From: Fimbriimonadaceae bacterium
Lineage (GTDB): Bacteria; Armatimonadota; Fimbriimonadia; Fimbriimonadales; Fimbriimonadaceae
NCBI GenBank assembly: GCA_014380605.1
Contig: JACMJO010000117.1
Span: forward strand, 1-7,079
Direction: 5' to 3'
DNA length: 7,079 bases
Shown in pieces: positions 1 through 6,005 of the stretch. The notes beneath the pieces were generated by a model that worked only from the letters and a program-made list of their open reading frames with translations, was not told the DNA's origin and ran no database searches. A program made the position numbers and the translations under genes. Position 1 is the first letter of the stretch. The number at the start of each line of letters is the position of its first letter.

Positions 1-199
1 CACCACCGCCCATCAGGGCGAGGATAGTCGAAAGCTCTGGGTGCCGCAAGTCTCCGCCTTCCAGCAGGACCTTAACCGCCCAAGGATCGGCGTGGCGAAT
101 TCTGATCTGCACTGGCTGTCGACGAATTCTTAGGTTCACCACTTGCCCAAAGGCGGGTGCAACGATTAGTCCAACCAGTACGAGCGCGGCGATCTTCAT
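1..199 (-). CDS. Secreted protein of unknown function, N-terminal part only
   Basis: The frame opens with ATG at 199-197 and stays open to the left edge, giving 66 complete codons, so the gene is cut by the window. A purine-rich AGGAAAG lies just upstream at 207-201. The N-terminus is a clear Sec signal peptide: Lys2, a hydrophobic stretch (IAALVLVGLIVAPAF) and a likely cleavage site after Phe-Gly or Gly-Gln around residues 18-19. The mature part begins with alternating beta-like residues (VVNLRIRR, VQIRIRHADPWAVKVLLEGG), then a Leu-rich segment and a run of Gly. The IRHADPWAVKxLLEG stretch looks like a short N-terminal domain of an envelope protein, and secretin-type N domains came to mind, but I cannot assign a family from 66 residues. 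It lies 75 bp after the 113-residue protein on the same strand and may share its transcript. Confidence 0.7.
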   Translation of the reverse strand, partial: MKIAALVLVGLIVAPAFGQVVNLRIRRQPVQIRIRHADPWAVKVLLEGGDLRHPELSTILALMGGG

Positions 200-200
200 A

Positions 201-207
201 CTTTCCT
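201..207 (-). promoter_or_regulatory. Ribosome binding site for the left-edge secreted protein
   Basis: On the minus strand the sequence reads AGGAAAGT followed by ATG. The AGGA core is 4 bases from the start, and this supports the ATG at 199 as the translation start. Confidence 0.5.
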
Positions 208-274
208 GGACGCGTCGCCACGAGGGAAGTTACGCAGTTTCGCCGCCAGGAAGGTGGCTCGATGTCGTTTTGAA

Positions 275-616
275 CTACCGCACCCAATGCACGTCGGCGA
301 TTTTTCCGCCCACAAACAAGAACAGGCACATCAACCTTGGTTTTGAGACGGCGATCTCCCTCGCCTCTTCGAACGTCTTGCCAATGATTTCACCGCTTAG
401 CCCCGCCAGCAAGCTCATGTAGGTAGTCGCCTCGTCCGCGTCAGGGAAGGTGGCCAGCCCGTCAATGGTCTGGCCATCGGGCAACGTTGCATTGTTCGCC
501 GCATATCTATCGCCCCCCGCATTGATGAGAAAAAGCTTGTTTGGAAAACCGCCAAATCCTTCCAGCATCGATTCGTCGAGCTGGGTACTGATTGGATTAT
601 CGATTAGGTCAGGCAT
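275..616 (-). CDS. Small conserved-looking protein downstream of leuB, function unknown
   Basis: A 113-residue protein with an ATG at 616-614 and TAG at 277-275. No signal peptide or membrane segment is visible, so it is probably cytoplasmic. The sequence alternates beta-like and helical stretches: KLFLINAGG at about 27-35, a Thr/Phe-Pro-Asp-Ala-Asp-Glu-Ala segment at about 56-63, helix-forming TTYMSLLAGL, then TFEEAREIAV and a hydrophobic strand CLFLFVGG near the C-terminus. The pattern of a beta strand, then an acidic DADEA segment running into a helix, vaguely recalls DUF3110-like or SseB-like small domains. This is only a resemblance by eye. The start lies a single base past the leuB TGA, so translation is probably coupled to leuB, with the weak GAAGTGA as the only ribosome binding sequence. 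The tight spacing and intact frame make it a real gene; a role near leucine synthesis is not demonstrated. Confidence 0.8.
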   Translation of the reverse strand: MPDLIDNPISTQLDESMLEGFGGFPNKLFLINAGGDRYAANNATLPDGQTIDGLATFPDADEATTYMSLLAGLSGEIIGKTFEEAREIAVSKPRLMCLFLFVGGKIADVHWVR

Positions 617-617
617 T

Positions 618-1682
618 TCACTTCAGTTGGGCCACAACCGCGTCGCCCATCTCTTTGGTGGAAACCAATCGAGTCCCCTTCTCAAAGATGTCGGCAGTCC
701 GTAAGCTTGCGTTCAAAGCAGCTTCGACCGCGACCTCGATACGAGCCGAGTTAGTTAGGTCCCCAAACGTGTATTGAAGCATCATCGCCGCGCTCAAAAT
801 GGCGGCAAGCGGATTGGCTCGCTGCTGACCCGCTATGTCCGGAGCAGAGCCGTGGATGGGCTCATAGAGGCCGAAGAGCTTCCCGCCCTTAGCATCGCTA
901 AGCGATGCACTTGGTAGGAGACCTAACGATCCCGTTACCATCGAAGCTTCGTCGCTAAGGATGTCGCCAAACATGTTTTCGGTCAAGATTACATCAAATT
1001 GCTTAGGGTTCCGAATAAGTTGCATGGCGCAATTATCGACCAGCATGTGAGTGACTTTCACATCAGGATTAGCCGTCGCCATCTCTGTTACAACCTCGCG
1101 CCACAAGCGGCTGGTCTCCAAAACGTTCGCCTTATCGACGCTTACGATCTCATGCCGTCGCTGGCGCGCGATCGCGAACGCTTGCTTGGCAATTCGCTCG
1201 ACTTCGAACCGGGAATAAACGCACGTGTCGATCGCCTTGTCGCCCTGTCTCTCGCGAGGCTGGCCAAAGTAGATGCCGCCCGTCAGTTCACGCATTACGA
1301 CCAAGTCGATCATGCCCTCCGCGCCTTTGAGCGGGCTCGCCTTTAGCAGTGGTTTCAGGGTCTTGGCAGGTCGAACGTTGGCGTAGAGGTTGAGCTCGCT
1401 TCGCAATGGTAGGAGCGCACCGATCTCTGGCCGCAGGGTCACAGGCTGGACGTTATCCCACTTAGGTCCGCCGATGGCTCCAAAAAGCACGGCATCCGCA
1501 CTTTTGCACAGGTCTAGAGTGGTGGGGGGAAGTGGATTTCCAGTCGAGTCGTAAGCGATGCCTCCGACGAGAGCTTCTTCGAATTCGATCGCCACTCCAG
1601 TGGCTTTGAGAACCTTGACGGCTTCGGCAGTGACTTCTGGGCCGATTCCGTCGCCGGCAAGAACGGCGACCTTGTACGACAT
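618..1682 (-). CDS. leuB: 3-isopropylmalate dehydrogenase
   Basis: LeuB oxidatively decarboxylates 3-isopropylmalate to 2-oxoisocaproate with NAD+, the third step of leucine synthesis, in the cytoplasm. The 354-residue length is typical. Visible motifs are GDGIGPEV (10-17), LRSELNLYANVRP (93-105), RELTGGIYFG (131-140), SVDKANVL (181-188), VDN (215-217), NMFGDILSDE (236-245) and the nucleotide-binding EPIHGSAPDIAG with ANP (274-291). Arg94, Arg104, Arg132, Tyr138, Lys184, Asp216, Asp240 and Asp244 correspond to the substrate, catalytic and metal residues of the Thermus enzyme. RELTGGIYFG favours LeuB over isocitrate or tartrate dehydrogenases. I chose the ATG at 1682 because it yields the canonical MSYKVAVLAGDGIG start; the frame stays open upstream to 1790, but those 36 codons look non-coding. 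A weak GGAA precedes the start by 3 bases. leuA, leuC and leuD are not in this window; neighbours are unrelated genes. Confidence 0.97.
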   Translation of the reverse strand: MSYKVAVLAGDGIGPEVTAEAVKVLKATGVAIEFEEALVGGIAYDSTGNPLPPTTLDLCKSADAVLFGAIGGPKWDNVQPVTLRPEIGALLPLRSELNLYANVRPAKTLKPLLKASPLKGAEGMIDLVVMRELTGGIYFGQPRERQGDKAIDTCVYSRFEVERIAKQAFAIARQRRHEIVSVDKANVLETSRLWREVVTEMATANPDVKVTHMLVDNCAMQLIRNPKQFDVILTENMFGDILSDEASMVTGSLGLLPSASLSDAKGGKLFGLYEPIHGSAPDIAGQQRANPLAAILSAAMMLQYTFGDLTNSARIEVAVEAALNASLRTADIFEKGTRLVSTKEMGDAVVAQLK

Positions 1683-1706
1683 CGTTCCGGCATTATGGCA
1701 GTAGTG

Positions 1707-1721
1707 CCGCCATCCTGGCGG
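1707..1721 (-). repeat. Hairpin-forming inverted repeat upstream of leuB
   Basis: The plus-strand sequence is CCGCCA, TCC, TGGCGG: a perfect 6-bp inverted repeat with a 3-base loop, extendable by a G-T and a T-A pair. It lies 25 bp before the leuB start, in the 94-bp gap after the PHP gene. No T-run follows it on the minus strand, so it is not a standard terminator. It may be a leader hairpin or an RNA-stability element, or it may be chance. Confidence 0.35.
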
Positions 1722-1776
1722 TAGGCAGAGAATTTCTCGCAAATGCGCTAAATGCGAACAATGGACGCTCAGGGTG

Positions 1777-3200
1777 CTATGGACCCACAAACACGGCGTT
1801 CGTCATCGCCAGCATCGTGGAGTTGCCTCCAGCATCCCTTAGCTCAGCCCGAATAAAGAATGCTCCGATGGTAGAAAGCGGAATCTCACATGCCTCGTCA
1901 TCATACGATAGAGCACGCTCCTGGATCGGCCCAGCCGCAGTTCTTAGATAGAGCTTCTTTCCCTTCCCGCCCTTTACCAAGATCTTTAAGGTTGAATCTG
2001 CCCGTCCCTTCACCGTTGAGCCCGGCATCTTCCCATCCAACCATAACTCAACTCTAGGAGCTTCCACGGAAGCTGAAAGCGCTACATGTCCCCGTCTCAG
2101 ACCCTCTAGGATTTCTTTTCCGGATAAATTCTTGGCGTATGTCCAAGATACGGGCAAAGGAGGATCTTCGCCTCGGTGGTAGTCGGTTCCTCCATAGGCG
2201 TTTAACCGCTGGCCTTGCTTTAACAAAGAATCCCACCAATCGACCGCCTTCTGGTCGGTCAGGTCCCAAGCTCCATTCCAAACCTCAATTCCATTTGCCC
2301 CCTTCCACTCCCCGGGCTTGAAGAGCCAGGGACATGAGGTACACATCGCAAAAGGGTGATTGATCATGAAGATCGCCTTCTGCTGGGCAACTTCTTTCAA
2401 GAGGAGGGCAAGTCCGCCATCGCCGGGTTGGGTTCGAAAATCCCACCAATAGCCAGGTTTCTGGCCAATGATGTTGGCATGCCCGCCCGGAGTCGTCAGC
2501 TCTGTCCCTTCCAGCAATAGAAGGTCTGGCACCTCCTTGGCTACTTCGAAGAATCTGAAGTGGGCGGCAGGGGTGTTATGCTCCGTGGAGGCCATAAAAT
2601 TGAATCCAAACTTGCGGTTGCGTTTAGCTAGCTCCACCAGGGAAAGCGCTCCGTCAGAATGCACCGAGTGGCAATGTAGGTTGCCTGCATACCAGCCGGC
2701 CTTTTCGTCCAGAATGCCAGGGGAATAGGTCGGGGGCCGAACCATCCTCTTGGGAGGCTTAACTCCTTCGAACGACAGTGTGATCGTGTACTTGTACTTC
2801 AGCCCGCTTGGCGTAGATTTCAGGAAGTATTGCGCCAGGTGCCAAGTTCCCGGTTGCAAAGGACCGGCTAAGTACCACGTCGAAGTGCCCGCTAAATCGC
2901 CGGTTATGTCGAAACCCCTACCGGCCCCGCCCTGCCACCCGCGAAAACCGGGACCCCCTCTTTGAGTGCCACGAGGATCGAAACAACCCAGATCGACGGT
3001 GTTCTTCAAAGCCGGATCGGACCCATGGTCGAACTCCGTACCGAAATCTTGGTTACTCCAGGCGGAACTTCGAACGGCAGATACTTCATTGCCGCCGTGC
3101 CCACCACAGCTTCGCTGGGTGAGCGATAGCCCTCAATCAAAACTGTCTTTTCTTCCCCCGATAAGGGGAAAAGAAGAGTGCATAGGAGTCTAGCGATCAT
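1777..3200 (-). pseudogene. CehA/McbA-like PHP-domain metallohydrolase, apparent single-base frameshift
   Basis: PHP-fold metal-dependent hydrolase of the CehA/McbA type (the family includes carbaryl hydrolases, but most members have unknown substrates). The N-terminal part (ATG at 3200, hydrophobic leader-like start, then YLPFEVPPGVTKISVR to residue 55) is in one frame and ends at TGA 3008-3006. The rest is in another frame, from EFDHGSDPA through LKNTVDLGCFDPRG to TAG at 1779-1777. Adding one G at about 3036 joins them into 474 residues with the usual family order: beta-rich N-terminal domain with GFRGWQGG and AGPLQPGTWH, PHP domain, then a C-terminal beta domain. Metal-binding candidates, counted from the TTG codon at 3009, are His112 and His114 (HCH), Asp119, Glu143-His144, Glu167/Glu170, His177, His218, and Asp276/His278 in GGTDYH. 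All are retained, so the lesion is recent, is a sequencing error, or leaves a shortened product from TTG 3009. It is the first gene of the minus-strand run into leuB. Confidence 0.85.
3030..3040 (-). other. Frameshift point in the PHP metallohydrolase gene
   Basis: On the minus strand the sequence reads GTA CGG AGT TCG ACC ATG in the upstream frame (V R S S T M) and GAG TTC GAC CAT in the downstream frame (E F D H). One additional G after CGG gives V R E F D H G S D P A L K N, restoring a continuous family-like sequence. There is no X XXY YYZ slippery heptamer here, so a lost G in a short G run or a base-calling error is more likely than programmed frameshifting. Confidence 0.75.
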
Positions 3201-3351
3201 TAGAGTCTGACCAACGTGCAGGCGTTGTTCAACATGGCCTTACAGCCATCCATCCTATTCGTAGCGTCAGTGCTCATCGTTTTGATATGGACATCCTGAC
3301 GGCATAGTGGGTTTACGGGCTGCGCTTGGCCCCGCTACGCGAACTGTAAGG

Positions 3352-3379
3352 TTGGCACGGCATCCTCGCCCCTATTAAA
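3352..3379 (+). promoter_or_regulatory. Possible sigma-70-type promoter for the beta-barrel gene
   Basis: TTGGCA (3352-3357) is separated by 16 bases from ATTAAA (3374-3379), or by 15 from TATTAA (3373-3378). Transcription would start near 3386, leaving a leader of about 100 bases that includes the 3403-3417 palindrome. The match is by eye, and the host's promoter consensus is unknown. Confidence 0.25.
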
Positions 3380-3402
3380 CTCCACCCCTGCCGAATCGTG
3401 CA

Positions 3403-3417
3403 TTAACTGCAAGTTAA
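3403..3417. repeat. Perfect inverted repeat TTAACT-GCA-AGTTAA, candidate operator
   Basis: A 6-bp perfect inverted repeat with a 3-base centre, 67 bp before the ATG of the beta-barrel gene and downstream of the possible promoter. Its size and symmetry fit a site for a dimeric regulator. It is A/T-rich compared with its surroundings. No regulator gene is present in the window, so function is unproven. Confidence 0.4.
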
Positions 3418-3484
3418 GACCTAAGCCTACGATTTTTGTTGTCCTGCAGGAGCCGAATTTCTGACCAATGTCGTCTAGCTGTCT

Positions 3485-3949
3485 ATGAAATTGAAATCGT
3501 TGCTGGTTGCAGGTTCGCTATGTTTGGCCGGAGAAGCAAGCGCGCAAATACTGCCGCTTCCCGACAAACCAAGGATCGGACTTAGAGTCTCTGCCGGCCA
3601 GTGGAATCGAACGATGGTCGGAGCAGGCCTCGATGTAACCGTCAAAATCCCATTTGTTCCCATTCCTGCCTTGCGATTTGATGCCGGGCTTTGGGGCAAC
3701 CCGAGCGACTTTGGCGGAGGGAAGCGAGGGAATTCGATCTCGGTGATGGGCATCAAGAACTTTCCTCTCATCTACGCCGGCCTCGGACCCACTTTCTATT
3801 TCACGAGCGATGACGGCGATCACAACAGCGGCTTGGGGGCAAAACTCCTAGTTGGCGCGGACATCCCCGGCAACTACTACATTGAAGGGAGCATCATCGT
3901 AGGTCCCCGGCCTGCGGCGATTTTTGTTTCCCTGGGATTCAAGTTCTAG
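3485..3949 (+). CDS. Small exported protein, predicted outer-membrane beta-barrel
   Basis: A 154-residue protein with ATG at 3485 and TAG at 3947-3949. Residues 1-20 form a textbook Sec signal peptide (MKLK, hydrophobic core, cleavage after Ala-Ser-Ala before Gln21). The mature part of about 134 residues is rich in Gly, aromatic and alternating hydrophobic residues, with about eight likely strands: around 30-39, 45-54, 62-70, 83-89, 94-107, 115-124, 129-139 and 144-154. It ends in GFKF, matching the C-terminal Phe typical of barrel proteins inserted by the BAM machinery. Size and strand count fit an eight-stranded barrel of the OmpA/OmpX size class, but I do not recognise a named family. It is transcribed alone, away from the PHP gene, and converges on the amidase gene with overlapping stop codons. 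No clear ribosome binding site is visible. Confidence 0.82.
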   Translation: MKLKSLLVAGSLCLAGEASAQILPLPDKPRIGLRVSAGQWNRTMVGAGLDVTVKIPFVPIPALRFDAGLWGNPSDFGGGKRGNSISVMGIKNFPLIYAGLGPTFYFTSDDGDHNSGLGAKLLVGADIPGNYYIEGSIIVGPRPAAIFVSLGFKF

Positions 3950-5520
3950 GGCAGCTTAGAAGTCGGCAAGAAGGTTGGCGCTTTTCTGACCTCGGTCTCC
4001 TGCTCGAAGGCGTAGGCAAGCTTGATCAACGTCGGCTCGCTCCAGGCCTTTCCAAAGAAGGTAATACCAACCGGCAAGCCCCTCACCGTGCCCGCCGGAA
4101 CCGTCATTGCTGGATAGCCTGAAACCGCAGCCGGAGTGGAACTGCCACCCGTGAAATGGTCGCCATTGAGCAGGTCCGTCGTCCAGGCGGGGCCGCCGGT
4201 CGGGGCGATGATGGCATCGAGTTTGTGCTTGGCAATCACCAAGTCGATTCCCTCCTTCCGAGACATGCGGTGGTTCTTGGCCAGTGCGTCTTTGTACTTC
4301 TTCTCAGTTAGCGACCCCTTTGTCTGCGCCATCTCGAAAATCTCTTGCCCAAAGTACGGCATTTCCCGATCCCGGTGCTTGATGTTGAAGGCGATCAGAT
4401 CCTTTAGGGTCCGGCATTCCACCTTCGTGGTCTTCAGGAACTTGTTGATGTCAGCTTTGAACTCGTAGAGGAGGACCTCGAATTCAGAATCGTCGTATTT
4501 CCCGTGGGAGGGAAGATCGGCAGGATCGACGATGGTGGCCCCAAGCTTCTTCATCGTCCGAATCGCTTCCTCCATAATCGCATCGACCTTCGGATTGAAT
4601 CCAAAAAACTTGCGGGCTACCCCAATGCGTGCTCCCTTCAGGCCCTTCGGATCGAGAAATTTCGTGTAGTCCTGTAGTGGTATGTAGGTCGATAACGCGC
4701 CCAACAGAATCGCCGCATCCCGAACCGTCCGTGCCATCGGCCCCGCTGTATCTTGGCTATGGGAGAGGGGAATTATTCCCGCACCTGACACCAGGCCAAG
4801 CGTTGGCTTGATTCCCACGAGCCCGTTCGTCGTCGCGGGGCAGACGATCGAACCGTCCGTCTCGGTCCCCACTGCCACCACGCACAAATTGGCCGATGCC
4901 GCCGCTCCCGAACCCGAGCTGGAACCGCATGGGTTTCGATCCAGGGCATAGGGATTCTTGGTTTGCCCGCCTCGCCCGCTCCAGCCGCTGGAGGACTTGG
5001 TCGACCGGAAGTTCGCCCATTCGCTCAGGTTGGTTTTCCCAAGAATTACCGCCCCTTCTTCTCGAAGCCTCTTCACGATGGCCGCGTCTTTGGCCGCCCG
5101 ATGCTCTGCCAAAGCCAGCGATCCCGCGCTGGTCGCCATCTTGTCGGCGGTTTCGACGTTGTCCTTGATTAGGATCGGAATACCGTGGAGTGCGCCCAAA
5201 GGCTTGCCATCCTTCCGCTCTCCATCTCGCTTCTCTGCGATTGCCATCGCATCGGGATTGACCTCGATCACCGAGTTCACTTTCGGGCCATTCCTATCGA
5301 TCTCCCTGATTCGAGCGAGGTACTTCTGAGTCAGAGAGACCGCGGTCTCACCCCCCTCAGCCATCGCCTTTTGAAGACTGGAGATCGTCGCCTCTTCCAA
5401 TTCGAACGGCTGTATGGAAATGTACTCGGAAGGCTTCGCGAGGCCGGCCATGGCTGCCGCGCCACCGGCCAAGGTTGACTTCAAAAAATCTCGGCGATCC
5501 ATGGAGGCAGTGTTCGGCAA
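3946..5520 (-). CDS. Amidase-signature hydrolase with Tat leader (peptide-amidase-like)
   Basis: A serine amidohydrolase of the amidase signature family, hydrolysing a carboxamide to acid and ammonia. The 524 residues start with a twin-arginine leader (DRRDFLK at 8-14, then an Ala/Gly-rich hydrophobic segment), so it is probably exported folded. The Ser-cisSer-Lys triad is visible: Lys119 in GIPILIKDN, Ser200 in CGSSSGSG and Ser224 in ETDGSIVCPA, with the family's 24-residue serine spacing. Flanking sequence (NPCGSSSGS, SQDTAGPMARTVRDAA, SGYPAMTVPAG, LPVGITFFG) resembles bacterial C-terminal peptide amidases such as Pam of Stenotrophomonas; the substrate itself cannot be read from sequence. 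Two starts are possible: TTG at 5520, with AGGA six bases upstream, and ATG at 5502 (MDRRDFLKS, 518 residues), which lacks a Shine-Dalgarno. The TTG is preferred. It is divergent from the SnoaL-like gene; its stop overlaps that of the beta-barrel gene. Confidence 0.94.
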   Translation of the reverse strand: MPNTASMDRRDFLKSTLAGGAAAMAGLAKPSEYISIQPFELEEATISSLQKAMAEGGETAVSLTQKYLARIREIDRNGPKVNSVIEVNPDAMAIAEKRDGERKDGKPLGALHGIPILIKDNVETADKMATSAGSLALAEHRAAKDAAIVKRLREEGAVILGKTNLSEWANFRSTKSSSGWSGRGGQTKNPYALDRNPCGSSSGSGAAASANLCVVAVGTETDGSIVCPATTNGLVGIKPTLGLVSGAGIIPLSHSQDTAGPMARTVRDAAILLGALSTYIPLQDYTKFLDPKGLKGARIGVARKFFGFNPKVDAIMEEAIRTMKKLGATIVDPADLPSHGKYDDSEFEVLLYEFKADINKFLKTTKVECRTLKDLIAFNIKHRDREMPYFGQEIFEMAQTKGSLTEKKYKDALAKNHRMSRKEGIDLVIAKHKLDAIIAPTGGPAWTTDLLNGDHFTGGSSTPAAVSGYPAMTVPAGTVRGLPVGITFFGKAWSEPTLIKLAYAFEQETEVRKAPTFLPTSKLP

Positions 5521-5526
5521 GATTGA

Positions 5527-5539
5527 TCCTGGCTCCTTT
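5527..5539 (-). promoter_or_regulatory. Ribosome binding site favouring the TTG start of the amidase
   Basis: The minus strand reads AAAGGAG (5539-5533) and then AGGA (5530-5527), the latter six bases before TTG at 5520. The downstream ATG at 5502 has only pyrimidine-rich CTGCCTCC before it. Spacing therefore supports the rare TTG initiator, adding six residues (MPNTAS) before the Tat motif. Confidence 0.55.
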
Positions 5540-5580
5540 GAAGACTAGGAATATCCTCAAAAAAGGCAAGATAAAAGCGC

Positions 5581-5585
5581 AGAGG
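5581..5585 (+). promoter_or_regulatory. Ribosome binding site of the SnoaL-like gene
   Basis: AGAGG lies six bases before ATG 5592. This spacing selects that ATG over upstream in-frame starts, which would add residues of non-family character and run into the amidase gene. Confidence 0.5.
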
Positions 5586-5591
5586 CCCGTT

Positions 5592-6005
5592 ATGATTAGA
5601 GAAGATATTGTCGCGCACGTTCACCGTTGGTTTGAGGAAGTTTGGAATCAACAGAATGAGTCCGTGATCGATGAGATGATGGCCGAGGACCTCAATGTTG
5701 ACGGATTCGATCCAAGCGGAGCCTCCCTTCATGGCCGGGAGACCTTCAAGGAGATGCGCCGTCAGTACCTCGAGATGTTTCCTGATCTACATGTAACGGT
5801 CGATCGAGTTGCGGTGGATGGAGACGACAGCATCGCCTGGCTCACCTGTCGCGGAACCGCTCAGCCAGCCGCCTTTGGTATGGTAGGCGAGCCGAAGCCA
5901 GTCGAGTTCAGCACGGTGGCATGGGCGACCGTGCGCGATGGCAAGTACATCGGTGGCAAGAACCTGATCGACTTCGCGGCCGTGATGCGGCAGTTGGAGG
6001 CTTAA
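5592..6005 (+). CDS. SnoaL-like / NTF2-fold protein (ester cyclase type)
   Basis: A 137-residue, single-domain, probably cytoplasmic protein of the SnoaL-like branch of the NTF2 superfamily, a cone-shaped alpha+beta fold. Family-typical features in order: an N-terminal helix with WFEEVWNQQN (13-22) and VIDEMMAEDL (25-34), a GRETFKEMRRQYLEMFPDLHVTVDRV region (48-73) in which FPDL-VTV is characteristic, a strand pair around SIAWLTCRGTA (80-90), and a C-terminal GKYIGGKNLIDF (117-128) corresponding to the usual GKI-E-W---D strand. Members include polyketide cyclases, but many short stand-alone copies have no known substrate, and nothing here is polyketide-related. The start was chosen by family length and AGAGG spacing; the open frame extends upstream to 5475 but overlaps the amidase gene. 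Its stop overlaps that of the small minus-strand ORF at 6002. Confidence 0.9.
   Translation: MIREDIVAHVHRWFEEVWNQQNESVIDEMMAEDLNVDGFDPSGASLHGRETFKEMRRQYLEMFPDLHVTVDRVAVDGDDSIAWLTCRGTAQPAAFGMVGEPKPVEFSTVAWATVRDGKYIGGKNLIDFAAVMRQLEA

Larger units (their letters stand above)
3201..3484. promoter_or_regulatory. Divergent intergenic region between the PHP gene and the beta-barrel gene
   Basis: This 284-bp gap must hold start signals for both outward-facing genes. Neither start has a strong Shine-Dalgarno sequence (AGACTCTA before ATG 3200; AGCTGTCT before ATG 3485). It contains the 3403-3417 inverted repeat, a possible plus-strand promoter at 3352-3379, and a weak inverted pair ATGGC/GCCAT at 3234-3249. 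I see no coding signal in it. Confidence 0.5.
5521..5591. promoter_or_regulatory. Short divergent promoter region, A/T-rich
   Basis: Only 71 bp separate the amidase TTG from the SnoaL-like ATG, so both promoters must overlap here or reach into the genes. The centre is A/T-rich, with AGGAATATCCT (imperfect palindrome, 5547-5557), a run of six A at 5559-5564 and GATAAAA. A weak minus-strand promoter match is TTGCCT (5569-5564), 16 bases, TAGTCT (5547-5542). No convincing plus-strand pair was found. Confidence 0.4.

Noticed and set aside
72..329. An 85-codon minus-strand open frame overlapping two genes at the left end
   Set aside because: It overlaps both the 113-residue gene and the signal-peptide gene in another frame, and its Arg-rich product resembles no protein; the signal-peptide frame is far better.
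999..1346. A 115-codon plus-strand open frame antisense to leuB
   Set aside because: It lies fully inside the strongly supported leuB gene and its sequence has no family-like motif; it is a by-product of leuB codon use.
1683..1790. N-terminal extension of leuB by 36 codons
   Set aside because: The canonical LeuB start is at 1682; the extension has unusual His/Cys-rich sequence, overlaps the PHP gene and contains the intergenic hairpin.
3007..3009. TTG as the native start of the PHP hydrolase
   Set aside because: Family-like sequence (EFDHGSDPA, and YLPFEVPPGVTKISVR in the other frame) continues upstream, so the TTG is an internal Leu codon of a frameshifted gene.
3030..3040. Programmed ribosomal frameshifting in the PHP gene
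   Set aside because: No slippery heptamer or obvious downstream pseudoknot is visible, and no CehA/McbA member is known to me to use it.
4958..5329. A 123-codon plus-strand open frame antisense to the amidase
   Set aside because: It lies opposite the catalytic region of the amidase, whose triad is intact; the Ser/Arg/Pro-rich product is typical of a shadow frame.
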